NCBI GenBank assembly: GCA_902783395.1
Contig: CACZRA010000092.1
Span: 1 to 6,705 of the forward strand
DNA from: an uncultured Lachnospiraceae bacterium
GTDB lineage: Bacteria > Bacillota > Clostridia > Lachnospirales > Lachnospiraceae
DNA length: 6,705 nt
Direction of reading: 5' to 3'
The translations under genes and the position numbers were made by a program. Every line of letters begins with the position of its first letter. Position 1 is the first letter of the stretch. A model generated the notes under the pieces. That model was not told the DNA's origin. It worked only from the letters and a program-made list of their open reading frames with translations, and did not search any database. Shown in pieces: positions 1 through 6,339 of this stretch.

Positions 1-246
1 CGATACCAGGGTAGAAACCTCCTGTGCCTTAAGCTTCATCCTCTCCGGTACCACAAGTACGGTTTTTTCACATGAGACCTTCTCGATATCCTCGGGAGAG
101 AAATGATCATAATGATCGTGTGTTATTAAAATAAAATCCGCATCATTTGCCGCAAAATCGAGCTTAAACGGATCTATATACACTATCCTGTCATCAAAGG
201 TAAGCTTTATACTGTTGTGTCTGAAAACTGTAATGTTGTCTGTCAT
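1..246 (-). CDS. Metallo-beta-lactamase-fold metal-dependent hydrolase (N-terminal 82 residues; 3' end outside window)
   Basis: Reading on the minus strand from ATG at 246 gives 82 codons with no stop before the window edge, so the C-terminal part is missing. Residues 43-48 (HDHYDH) match the HxHxDH metal-binding signature of the metallo-beta-lactamase fold. The preceding layout (HNSIKL at 10-15, then IYIDPF-like VYIDPF at 22-27, then the histidine motif followed by FSPEDI) is typical of the UlaG-like / Lactamase_B_3 hydrolases, which are soluble cytosolic enzymes of about 200 or more residues. The substrate cannot be told from this fragment; family members act on phosphoesters, lactones and other esters. 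The start is supported by a strong GGAGGT site 5 nt upstream. The gene follows the AEC transporter by 24 nt in the same direction, so the two are probably co-transcribed. The fold assignment is confident; the specific role is unknown. Confidence 0.88.
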   Translation of the reverse strand, partial: MTDNITVFRHNSIKLTFDDRIVYIDPFKLDFAANDADFILITHDHYDHFSPEDIEKVSCEKTVLVVPERMKLKAQEVSTLVS

Positions 247-251
247 ATCAC

Positions 252-257
252 ACCTCC
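252..257 (-). promoter_or_regulatory. Ribosome binding site of the metallo-beta-lactamase-fold gene
   Basis: The minus strand reads GGAGGT, a near-perfect Shine-Dalgarno sequence, with 5 nt before the ATG at 246. It fixes the start of the truncated hydrolase, which otherwise has no downstream context in the window. Confidence 0.8.
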
Positions 258-270
258 AAGATAATCTTCT

Positions 271-1182
271 TTATTTAGCTGCTACAGTCAGCAGGATGAA
301 TAAAATAATAGTAACAAGCGTTGTTACTGAGAGTGACGAGGATACAAAGTTCCTTTGCTTCTCATCATCCGCAAAAACAGGAAGGACATAAGGAGGAGGA
401 AGGATAAACATGATGTTGAGTGCCGGATCAAGGATATCTCCCATTCCTATGGCATGTACCACAAAACCGACGATCACGCGTAGCACTGCCATGATAAGGA
501 TCCTTGCGCCAACGACCTTGCATACAGCCTTCCAGGGGATATCGCTGAAAACAAGGTCATAGCCTATGGTGATCAGTATGACCGCTCCGGTAGGCGCGCT
601 GACGAAGTCCGTACAGGCATCGATGAGGCTGCTCACACCGCTGGGCTCAAGGGCCCTGTATATTCCCGTCGCTCCAAGTATAACACCGCATATTATTGCT
701 ATTATCGTAGGTGAATGAAGCATTTCGGATACAAGCTGCTTAGGCTCGGTCTTCTTATCGCTGTCCATACCGAGAAGTATTTTGTACAGCGTAAATACAA
801 ACAGAACCTGACCAAGATCTATGTAAGCAAAGCTTGATATGTTTTCCGAACCGTATAACAGCATGAAAAGCGAGTAGCCGAGCATCCCCGCCTCAAATCC
901 CGTTGTAAGGAACGGGATGAATTTTGACTCCTTTGCGAAGAGCTTTCCCATAAGAAGGGCTGCAAAGCAGGCCGCAAACATAACTACAGTGATTATAATA
1001 TTGTTTATGGAGTAGGTCATGGTCGCGAAAGCGTTCAGCATGACCGCAGGCAACGTGATATTGACTACCACGCTCTTAAGGGCATTTATCCCTTCCCTCG
1101 AAAGAAGATTGATTCTCCGGGCTGTCATACCGATAGCAAGCATAAGCACTACGGGAACGATCGTGTTAAGTATCTCGATCAT
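271..1182 (-). CDS. AEC-family (auxin efflux carrier / malate permease type) membrane transporter
   Basis: This 303-residue protein is almost entirely hydrophobic. About ten membrane segments can be picked out, near residues 3-20, 38-54, 61-83, 93-110, 117-137, 157-176, 195-211, 222-243, 253-271 and 283-301, with a charged cytosolic loop at about 139-153. The length, the ten helices in two halves, the NITLPAVML motif (41-49) in the second helix and the proline-rich LPPPYVLPVF stretch (261-270) in the penultimate one fit the AEC family (Mem_trans, PF03547). Family members are secondary carriers exporting or importing small organic anions such as malate or auxin-like acids; the substrate here cannot be predicted. 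The ATG at 1182 is supported by AGAGGT 6 nt upstream, and the gene ends in TAA. It lies 59 nt after the EAL protein gene and 24 nt before the hydrolase gene, all in one direction. Whether it belongs to the c-di-GMP transcript is unproven. The family call is firm; substrate and direction are open. Confidence 0.88.
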   Translation of the reverse strand: MIEILNTIVPVVLMLAIGMTARRINLLSREGINALKSVVVNITLPAVMLNAFATMTYSINNIIITVVMFAACFAALLMGKLFAKESKFIPFLTTGFEAGMLGYSLFMLLYGSENISSFAYIDLGQVLFVFTLYKILLGMDSDKKTEPKQLVSEMLHSPTIIAIICGVILGATGIYRALEPSGVSSLIDACTDFVSAPTGAVILITIGYDLVFSDIPWKAVCKVVGARILIMAVLRVIVGFVVHAIGMGDILDPALNIMFILPPPYVLPVFADDEKQRNFVSSSLSVTTLVTIILFILLTVAAK

Positions 1183-1188
1183 TTTGTT

Positions 1189-1194
1189 ACCTCT
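1189..1194 (-). promoter_or_regulatory. Ribosome binding site of the AEC transporter
   Basis: The minus strand reads AGAGGT, 6 nt before the ATG at 1182. The 59-nt gap that holds it also carries a run of eight T on the minus strand (1203-1210). I see no stem next to that run that would make it a convincing terminator, so read-through from the gene upstream is plausible. Confidence 0.7.
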
Positions 1195-1241
1195 GATCTT
1201 TCAAAAAAAATGTTACTAAAAATCCTCCCGGCTTCTGCTGT

Positions 1242-4200
1242 CTAGCGGGTTACCTCCTTCATAGCCCATTCATACATTCCCTCATCGGGAACCCTGGATT
1301 CGGATCTCGCCTTGGCCGCAACCTTCACTCGTATGGTGATACTGTTTCCGTCCACTTCATTGATCTGCTTCAGCTCATTCAATATCTTTTCAGCAAGCTC
1401 ATGTATCTCGCCGGGATCACTTATGCCTTTAATAACGGCAAATAATGCTCCCTTCGGTCTTGCAACGGCACAGGAATTTCCTGTCATCTCTATGATCTTT
1501 TCTGCCGCCACCTTAAGGACCCTGTTCGAGAAATCATTACCGTAGGTTTCTATTATCCTGGACTGTCTGGTATTATTGACTACGATAAGTCCGTAATCTG
1601 CTCCTTTATCATTATATATGTCTGCAAAATCTATCATTGCATCCACAAAAGCATGGGAATTCATAAGTCCCGTAACAGGATCTGATTTTGCCGAACGCTC
1701 TATCCCCTGAAGCATTGTGAGTTTTTCGTCACCATCCACGAAATATCCGACAAGACCGGCAATATCATCACCTTCATACAGCGGGACCTTATTGGCATAT
1801 ATATCCTTCACGTTCCCCTTTACGATGCATTTGCCGGGATCATCGACAAGCGTTATACCGTTATTTATGACTTCTATCTCCCTCTTCGTATACGGATCAT
1901 TGTCCATATGCCAGCCCACATCTTCATCGGTCTTACCTATGATATCGTCAGCAGAATCCAGTCCGAAGAAATCAAGGAAGGACCTGCTTGCCCCGAGAAA
2001 TCTCCTGTCCTTATCCTTCCAGAAGAACTTAAGGTCACCGTGCCAGATAAGACTGCGCCAGATATCCGCATACAACGAGTCGACAGAAGATTCTTTGATC
2101 TGATCCGTTTCATTAACATTTGTATCCGGGGTCCTGTCCGCATAGTCTTTCATGCAGTACAGGTATTCGTTCCCGTCAGTATTGGGGATATAGATGATAA
2201 AGACTTCTTTCCACCGGTAATTCCCGTCAAGCTGCTTAAAACGGAAAAGGTCCTCGACATATCCCTTTCCTGACTTCTTTACCCTTTTATATAAGGTGGC
2301 AGACCTTAAGAAATCAGCGCATCTTTCCCGCTCCGTGGGAAATACCGTCTTTTCCGCGATAATCCTTATGCTCTCCTGAAGATCCCTTACTATGTTTTCC
2401 CCCGCTTCAATGTATCTGTATTTTCCTAAAAGCGGCATTACAGTGTTCTCCGCAAGATTCACGATCAGAACGTTCTCAAAAAGAATATTCAGTTCACGAA
2501 GATTTGATTCAAGCCGTTCTTTGTCATCGTGATGCCTGTCATTGGTAATATTGTACAGCGAACATTTTATGAGATATCTTTTCTCTTTCTTTGCAAGAAG
2601 AAGCGCGTTAAGACGCATGAAGTTTCCGCCGCCCGTATAATAAAAGGTCTCCGGTTTCCCTGACTTTACTACCTGCTCCAACAATTCACGGTACTTATTC
2701 ATCATCGGGGAGTCGGGACGGTACAGCCGTTCGTCGATCTCTTCGTAAGCAATATCCTCATCAAATATCTGCGCCTTGTAGCTTCGGTTCATAAACAGGT
2801 TCCTGAAGCGGTCACCGTCAACCTCAAGGCTCTCCAGCGGCTCGTCCGTTACCCTGACATTGGATGCCGCAACCTCATAGAAGCGCCGCCATTTCCTTTG
2901 CTCTATCCCGATCCCTTTCTCCTCTAAATGTGAGAATACAGCTTCTATGGGTTCGGGTTTCCCGAAATAATAACCCTGTATCATGCCGCAACCGATCTCA
3001 CGCAGGAATTCAAACTGGGCTTTGGTCTCAACTCCCTCCGCCAGAGTTTTCATACCGATATCCTTGGCCATGGTGACCGTGGAACGCATTATGCTCTTTG
3101 ATTTTGCGCTGAAAGGATCGGCAAGGAAGCGCATATCCAGCTTCAATGTATCGAACTTATAGTCTTTAAGGAGCGTCAGTGAAGAATAACCGCTTCCGAA
3201 ATCGTCCACCCATACCTCATAGCCTGATTTCCGGAAATCCCCGATAATCTTTTCCATGAGCTCTTCGTCAGAGGCTATCATGCTCTCGGTAATCTCAATA
3301 TGAATATAATCCCTCGGGATATCATACTTCTCCACTGCTCTTTCCACGACTTCGAGCATATCGCACATCTGGAAATCAACACGTGAGAAGTTAACGGACG
3401 CCGGTACTATGGGAAGCTTTGCCTCGAGCCTGTCATGCATACACCTGCAGACATACTCAACCACATAAGAATCAAGCTTGTGAATGCATCTCTCTTTTTC
3501 AAGGGTCGATATGAACTGATCGGGCGGAAGGAATCCTATCTCGGGATCTATCCATCGGACCAGGGACTCCATCCCGCAAAGCTGCCCAGTAAGTGAACGT
3601 ACCACAGGCTGGAAGTACACCTTTATCCATTCCTTTTCGATCGCTTCATCTATCTTTCCGACGACATATTCCTGGGTTTTCACGCGCTCGGCAAGCTCTT
3701 CGGAAAACTCCACGATATCGATATTCGGATCATACTTAATATAATCACAGGCTACCTTTGCTTTGGAGAGTGCCGACTCGATGCCGGAATCGGAATCAAG
3801 CGGGAATCTGTAGATACCGAACTTCCCGATGACATCAAACTGATTGCCGTAGCTTTCGCAGAACCTCCGCTCTGCCTCCTCAGTCTTCACAAGCACATCC
3901 TCATACCTTGTAAACACCGAGAAATGATCGTCGGAAAGCCTTGCTATCACTGCATCCTCAAATACTTCCGTAAGGGTGACCGCCATAAACTTCAGGCAGG
4001 CATCTCCCTCCGGAACACCGCGGTCTATGTTCAGAAGCTTGAAATTGACAAGGTTAATATAGACGATGGCATAGTCCTCCGCACTGCTCCCTTCATTCTG
4101 TATAACCTCATTGGCGATCTGCATGCGGAATTTTCTTTTGCCGTAAAGTCCTGTAACAGAATCAAAGTCCGTTCCGACATTTTCGATCTTATGAAGATAG

Positions 4201-4565
4201 ATGATCCCATAGATCACCTCTCCTTCCTCGGGATCATCGTGAAGTTTCCAATGGCCGACTACACGGAAAACATGATCTTTTTTTGTCCTGATATTAAAGA
4301 ATATATATCCCTCATAAATATGGGCTTCGGAGATCTGTAGCTTAACCTCTTTCCTTATGACGGAAAAGCTTGTCTCCTTTGTCATTCCTTCAAGGGTACC
4401 GCCTGTAAACTCATAGAATTCCTCCCGGTCTTTACACTCAAATAAAGACACAAGATTATCGCTTGCAAAGCGAAGCTCATGCTCTCCGTGCGCATTGCAG
4501 ACGAAGGCCCCGCCGGCCATATTGTCTATGAACATCTTATATTTCTCAAGTGCCGGATCCTTCAT
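1242..4565 (-). CDS. Multidomain c-di-GMP phosphodiesterase: PAS - degenerate GGDEF - EAL - PAS-like repeats - PAS - degenerate GGDEF
   Basis: This 1107-residue protein lacks membrane segments and should be cytosolic. Domains in order: PAS-like (about 10-128); GGDEF fold (131-290) whose signature is SDDHF at 211-215, with no RxxD inhibitory site; EAL (304-545); two PAS-like segments (about 575-675 and 690-808); a clearer PAS (about 840-945); and a second GGDEF fold (957-1095) reading KGALF at 1038-1042. The EAL domain looks catalytically complete although its signature reads ESL: E333, R337, N392, E424, D454 and D455 of DDFGSGYSS, K475, E510 of EGVET and Q530 of QGYYF are all present. It should therefore hydrolyse c-di-GMP to pGpG, while neither GGDEF domain should make it; by analogy with other EAL proteins these may bind GTP or mediate dimerisation. 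Most GGDEF-EAL proteins end with EAL; the roughly 550-residue C-terminal sensor/GGDEF extension is unusual. The start at 4565 lies inside the cyclase gene (20-nt overlap). It has no good ribosome binding site, and ATG at 4535 (Met11) is an alternative. Stop is TAG. Confidence 0.93.
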   Translation of the reverse strand: MKDPALEKYKMFIDNMAGGAFVCNAHGEHELRFASDNLVSLFECKDREEFYEFTGGTLEGMTKETSFSVIRKEVKLQISEAHIYEGYIFFNIRTKKDHVFRVVGHWKLHDDPEEGEVIYGIIYLHKIENVGTDFDSVTGLYGKRKFRMQIANEVIQNEGSSAEDYAIVYINLVNFKLLNIDRGVPEGDACLKFMAVTLTEVFEDAVIARLSDDHFSVFTRYEDVLVKTEEAERRFCESYGNQFDVIGKFGIYRFPLDSDSGIESALSKAKVACDYIKYDPNIDIVEFSEELAERVKTQEYVVGKIDEAIEKEWIKVYFQPVVRSLTGQLCGMESLVRWIDPEIGFLPPDQFISTLEKERCIHKLDSYVVEYVCRCMHDRLEAKLPIVPASVNFSRVDFQMCDMLEVVERAVEKYDIPRDYIHIEITESMIASDEELMEKIIGDFRKSGYEVWVDDFGSGYSSLTLLKDYKFDTLKLDMRFLADPFSAKSKSIMRSTVTMAKDIGMKTLAEGVETKAQFEFLREIGCGMIQGYYFGKPEPIEAVFSHLEEKGIGIEQRKWRRFYEVAASNVRVTDEPLESLEVDGDRFRNLFMNRSYKAQIFDEDIAYEEIDERLYRPDSPMMNKYRELLEQVVKSGKPETFYYTGGGNFMRLNALLLAKKEKRYLIKCSLYNITNDRHHDDKERLESNLRELNILFENVLIVNLAENTVMPLLGKYRYIEAGENIVRDLQESIRIIAEKTVFPTERERCADFLRSATLYKRVKKSGKGYVEDLFRFKQLDGNYRWKEVFIIYIPNTDGNEYLYCMKDYADRTPDTNVNETDQIKESSVDSLYADIWRSLIWHGDLKFFWKDKDRRFLGASRSFLDFFGLDSADDIIGKTDEDVGWHMDNDPYTKREIEVINNGITLVDDPGKCIVKGNVKDIYANKVPLYEGDDIAGLVGYFVDGDEKLTMLQGIERSAKSDPVTGLMNSHAFVDAMIDFADIYNDKGADYGLIVVNNTRQSRIIETYGNDFSNRVLKVAAEKIIEMTGNSCAVARPKGALFAVIKGISDPGEIHELAEKILNELKQINEVDGNSITIRVKVAAKARSESRVPDEGMYEWAMKEVTR

Positions 4566-6066
4566 TATTTACTTTCCCGTCTTTAACTTCCTCTCCAAAA
4601 AACACCAGCCTGTTCCTGCCGTGCTCTTTTGCGGCATATACTGCCTTATCGGCTGATCTGTAGAGCTCTTCAAAATCTTTTCCGTCCTTCGGGAACATCG
4701 CAGCTCCGATGCTCGCGGTCACATCATATTTTGAATACTCTCCCACCTTGAAATCACGGAAGAAATTGTATGTTACCTCTCCCATGTGTATCCTCGCGTT
4801 CTCATTCGGGATATCCTTAAGGAACACGCAGAATTCATCACCGCCGAGCCTTCCTACGATATCCGTGGTACGGTATATGGTGGGAAGCTCCTTTCCTACA
4901 GCCGCGAGGACCTCATCCCCGAAGGCGTGGCCTCTCGTATCGTTTATTTTTTTGAAGTTGTCTATGTCAAAGAGCATGAACATGCCGGGCTCTTCCTCGC
5001 CCACCATATCCAGATAATCCTGAATGGTCTGCTCGGTCGAGATCTTATTGAGGACACCCGTAAGCAGGTCTGTTTCAGCCTTGCTCTTAAGCTTCTTCTG
5101 GTCCTTCTTGTAGAGCATCCTTATGACGATATTCATCATGACAATGAAGGCAAGGAAGATGATGAGCGCTACGGTGATCTTTATAAATACACCCTTTGTC
5201 GGAGCAAAATAATCTGCTATCACAGAATCAATATAACTCTCCGTGGCAAGCTCGCAGACCTTCCAGCCGTTATATTTTACGTAGCGGTATATTAATGCCT
5301 TCTCCTCACCGAGCACGGTGCAGTAGACCGTACCGTTATGATCTCCCGATATGCTCTTCTTCAGTGATGCAAGTGAATCTATGCCTGTGAATAAAAGGGT
5401 TCCGTCAAAAATATTGCCGCCCTTAAATAAGCCCTTTCCTCCTACGGCACTGAGTACGGTGCCGTCCGGCTGCAGGAACAGGAACTGAGTCTTTCCGTCA
5501 AACTCCGCTATCGAAGGGATATTCCTGAAGAAATCCGTTGACAGCCTTACAACAGCAAGGCTCTTCCCATCTGATGACGGAGCGGCGATGGTTATCATAT
5601 AATCTTCCCCCTCCAAAAGCGCGTCCGTTACCGTGCTTCCCCCACCGGATGTGCCCTCTTTAGCCAAAGCATACCACTCCCTGCCTGATACGTCTGATTC
5701 CATGCCCGAAACATCCGTTGCTTTGCCGCCGCCGTCTATGACATATCCCTCTGTCACCTTGTTCTCTTCCACAAGACGGTTTATCAGGGGCATTGCCTTC
5801 CCGTCATCCTCTGAGTTTCCTATCCTCGATGCATCGGCTTCCACAGCGTTCTGTATCGCGATGAGATCATATGTCAGCATTTCCGCTACGGATCTGTCAT
5901 AAGACTGCAGCTTCTCCTCTGCATATGCCCTTCCGTCCTCTTTTGCTCTTGATGAAGCATTGATTATGATCACCAGAATATAGATGAAAAGGATAACTGT
6001 AGGTACTATGTACCTCAGCACGCTCAGTATATCGTTCTGTTTATCTTTTTGCTTCTTATTTCTCAT
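4546..6066 (-). CDS. Membrane-bound diguanylate cyclase with extracellular dCache-like sensor and GGDEF domain
   Basis: This 506-residue protein is predicted to make c-di-GMP from two GTP. A basic N-terminus (MRNKKQKDKQ) precedes a first membrane helix at about 17-36. Residues 37-292 form an extracellular sensor that resembles a dCache domain (WYALAKEG at 131-138, then VTDALLEGEDYMITIAAP at 146-163). A second helix lies at about 293-316, and the GGDEF domain occupies about 330-492. Catalytic features are intact: metal-binding D367, substrate-binding N375 and D384 in the FDIDNFKKINDTRGHAFGD segment, and GGDEF at 408-412. RTTD at 399-402 sits at the canonical position of the RxxD inhibitory site, so product feedback is expected. 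The ligand is unknown; dCache domains often bind amino acids or other small metabolites. ATG at 6066 is the only reasonable start (an in-frame TAG lies two codons upstream), yet no Shine-Dalgarno sequence precedes it. The gene ends in TGA 20 nt inside the overlapping phosphodiesterase gene, which suggests the two are translationally coupled. Confidence 0.95.
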   Translation of the reverse strand: MRNKKQKDKQNDILSVLRYIVPTVILFIYILVIIINASSRAKEDGRAYAEEKLQSYDRSVAEMLTYDLIAIQNAVEADASRIGNSEDDGKAMPLINRLVEENKVTEGYVIDGGGKATDVSGMESDVSGREWYALAKEGTSGGGSTVTDALLEGEDYMITIAAPSSDGKSLAVVRLSTDFFRNIPSIAEFDGKTQFLFLQPDGTVLSAVGGKGLFKGGNIFDGTLLFTGIDSLASLKKSISGDHNGTVYCTVLGEEKALIYRYVKYNGWKVCELATESYIDSVIADYFAPTKGVFIKITVALIIFLAFIVMMNIVIRMLYKKDQKKLKSKAETDLLTGVLNKISTEQTIQDYLDMVGEEEPGMFMLFDIDNFKKINDTRGHAFGDEVLAAVGKELPTIYRTTDIVGRLGGDEFCVFLKDIPNENARIHMGEVTYNFFRDFKVGEYSKYDVTASIGAAMFPKDGKDFEELYRSADKAVYAAKEHGRNRLVFFGEEVKDGKVNNEGSGT

Positions 6067-6074
6067 GATCTAAT

Positions 6075-6104
6075 ATTATATCTTTTTTTTTATTATAATG
6101 CCAT
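6075..6104 (-). promoter_or_regulatory. Candidate sigma-A-type promoter upstream of the diguanylate cyclase
   Basis: On the minus strand ATGGCA (6104-6099, 4 of 6 matches to TTGACA) is followed after 18 nt by a perfect TATAAT (6080-6075). The spacer holds a run of nine A (6091-6083). A second TATAAT lies at 6097-6092 but has no recognisable -35 partner at 16-18 nt. From the first pair, transcription would begin near 6069-6067, right against the ATG at 6066. From the second, it would begin near 6085 and give a leader of about 19 nt. The whole 72-nt gap between the XRE gene and the cyclase is strongly AT-rich on the cyclase side. A perfect -10 in AT-rich DNA can arise by chance, so this is only a candidate. 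Confidence 0.45.
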
Positions 6105-6138
6105 GAAAAATAAACGCCTTCCCTGTCTGCCTGTGGTT

Positions 6139-6336
6139 TCACTCCTCAGGCCAGAACAGATCATCCAGAGTCTTTCCCAGCTCACGGCAGATAGCGATAC
6201 AAAGGTTGATCGTCGGATTATAATCCCCCTTTTCTATGGCACTCATTGTCTGTCTCGATACACCGCAGCGTTTTGCAAGCTCATCCTGTGAAAGATCCAT
6301 GCCGGCACGGGCTGCCTTGAGTCTCAGATTTTTCAT
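6139..6336 (-). CDS. Small XRE/Cro-family helix-turn-helix transcriptional regulator
   Basis: This 65-residue protein is essentially a single HTH_3 (Cro/C1-type) DNA-binding domain. The segment LSQDELAKRCGVSRQTMSAI (15-34) contains the scaffold helix (about 16-23) and the recognition helix (about 27-36). The GDYNPTINLCIAICRELGK stretch (37-55) and terminal DDLFWPEE are standard for the short Firmicutes group of such regulators. There is no effector domain, so it probably acts as a dimeric repressor or activator. ATG at 6336 is supported by an AGAGGGGGA site that lies within the end of the upstream membrane-protein gene. The two genes are separated by only 3 nt and must be co-transcribed. Pairing of this regulator type with a small multi-helix membrane protein is common in Firmicutes; autoregulation of the pair is an inference. 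Its targets are unknown, and the cyclase gene starts 72 nt downstream. Confidence 0.9.
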   Translation of the reverse strand: MKNLRLKAARAGMDLSQDELAKRCGVSRQTMSAIEKGDYNPTINLCIAICRELGKTLDDLFWPEE

Positions 6337-6339
6337 GGA

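Noticed and set aside
1203..1249. Possible rho-independent terminator between the phosphodiesterase and transporter genes
   Set aside because: There are T runs on the minus strand, but the only stem I find is about 4 bp (CCCG/CGGG) with a loop of about 15 nt, which is too weak to call.
1937..2143. A 68-codon minus-strand reading frame
   Set aside because: It overlaps the phosphodiesterase gene in another frame, and its translation has no domain or ribosome binding site.
3332..4175. The phosphodiesterase protein as a bifunctional cyclase/phosphodiesterase
   Set aside because: The first GGDEF domain reads SDDHF, lacking both signature glycines and replacing the E with H, and it has no RxxD site. 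The second also lacks the acidic residues, so cyclase activity is unlikely from either.
6067..6138. Terminator or c-di-GMP riboswitch in the XRE/cyclase gap
   Set aside because: The 72-nt gap has no convincing GC-rich stem before a T run, and it is too short and unlike in sequence for a GEMM-type c-di-GMP aptamer.
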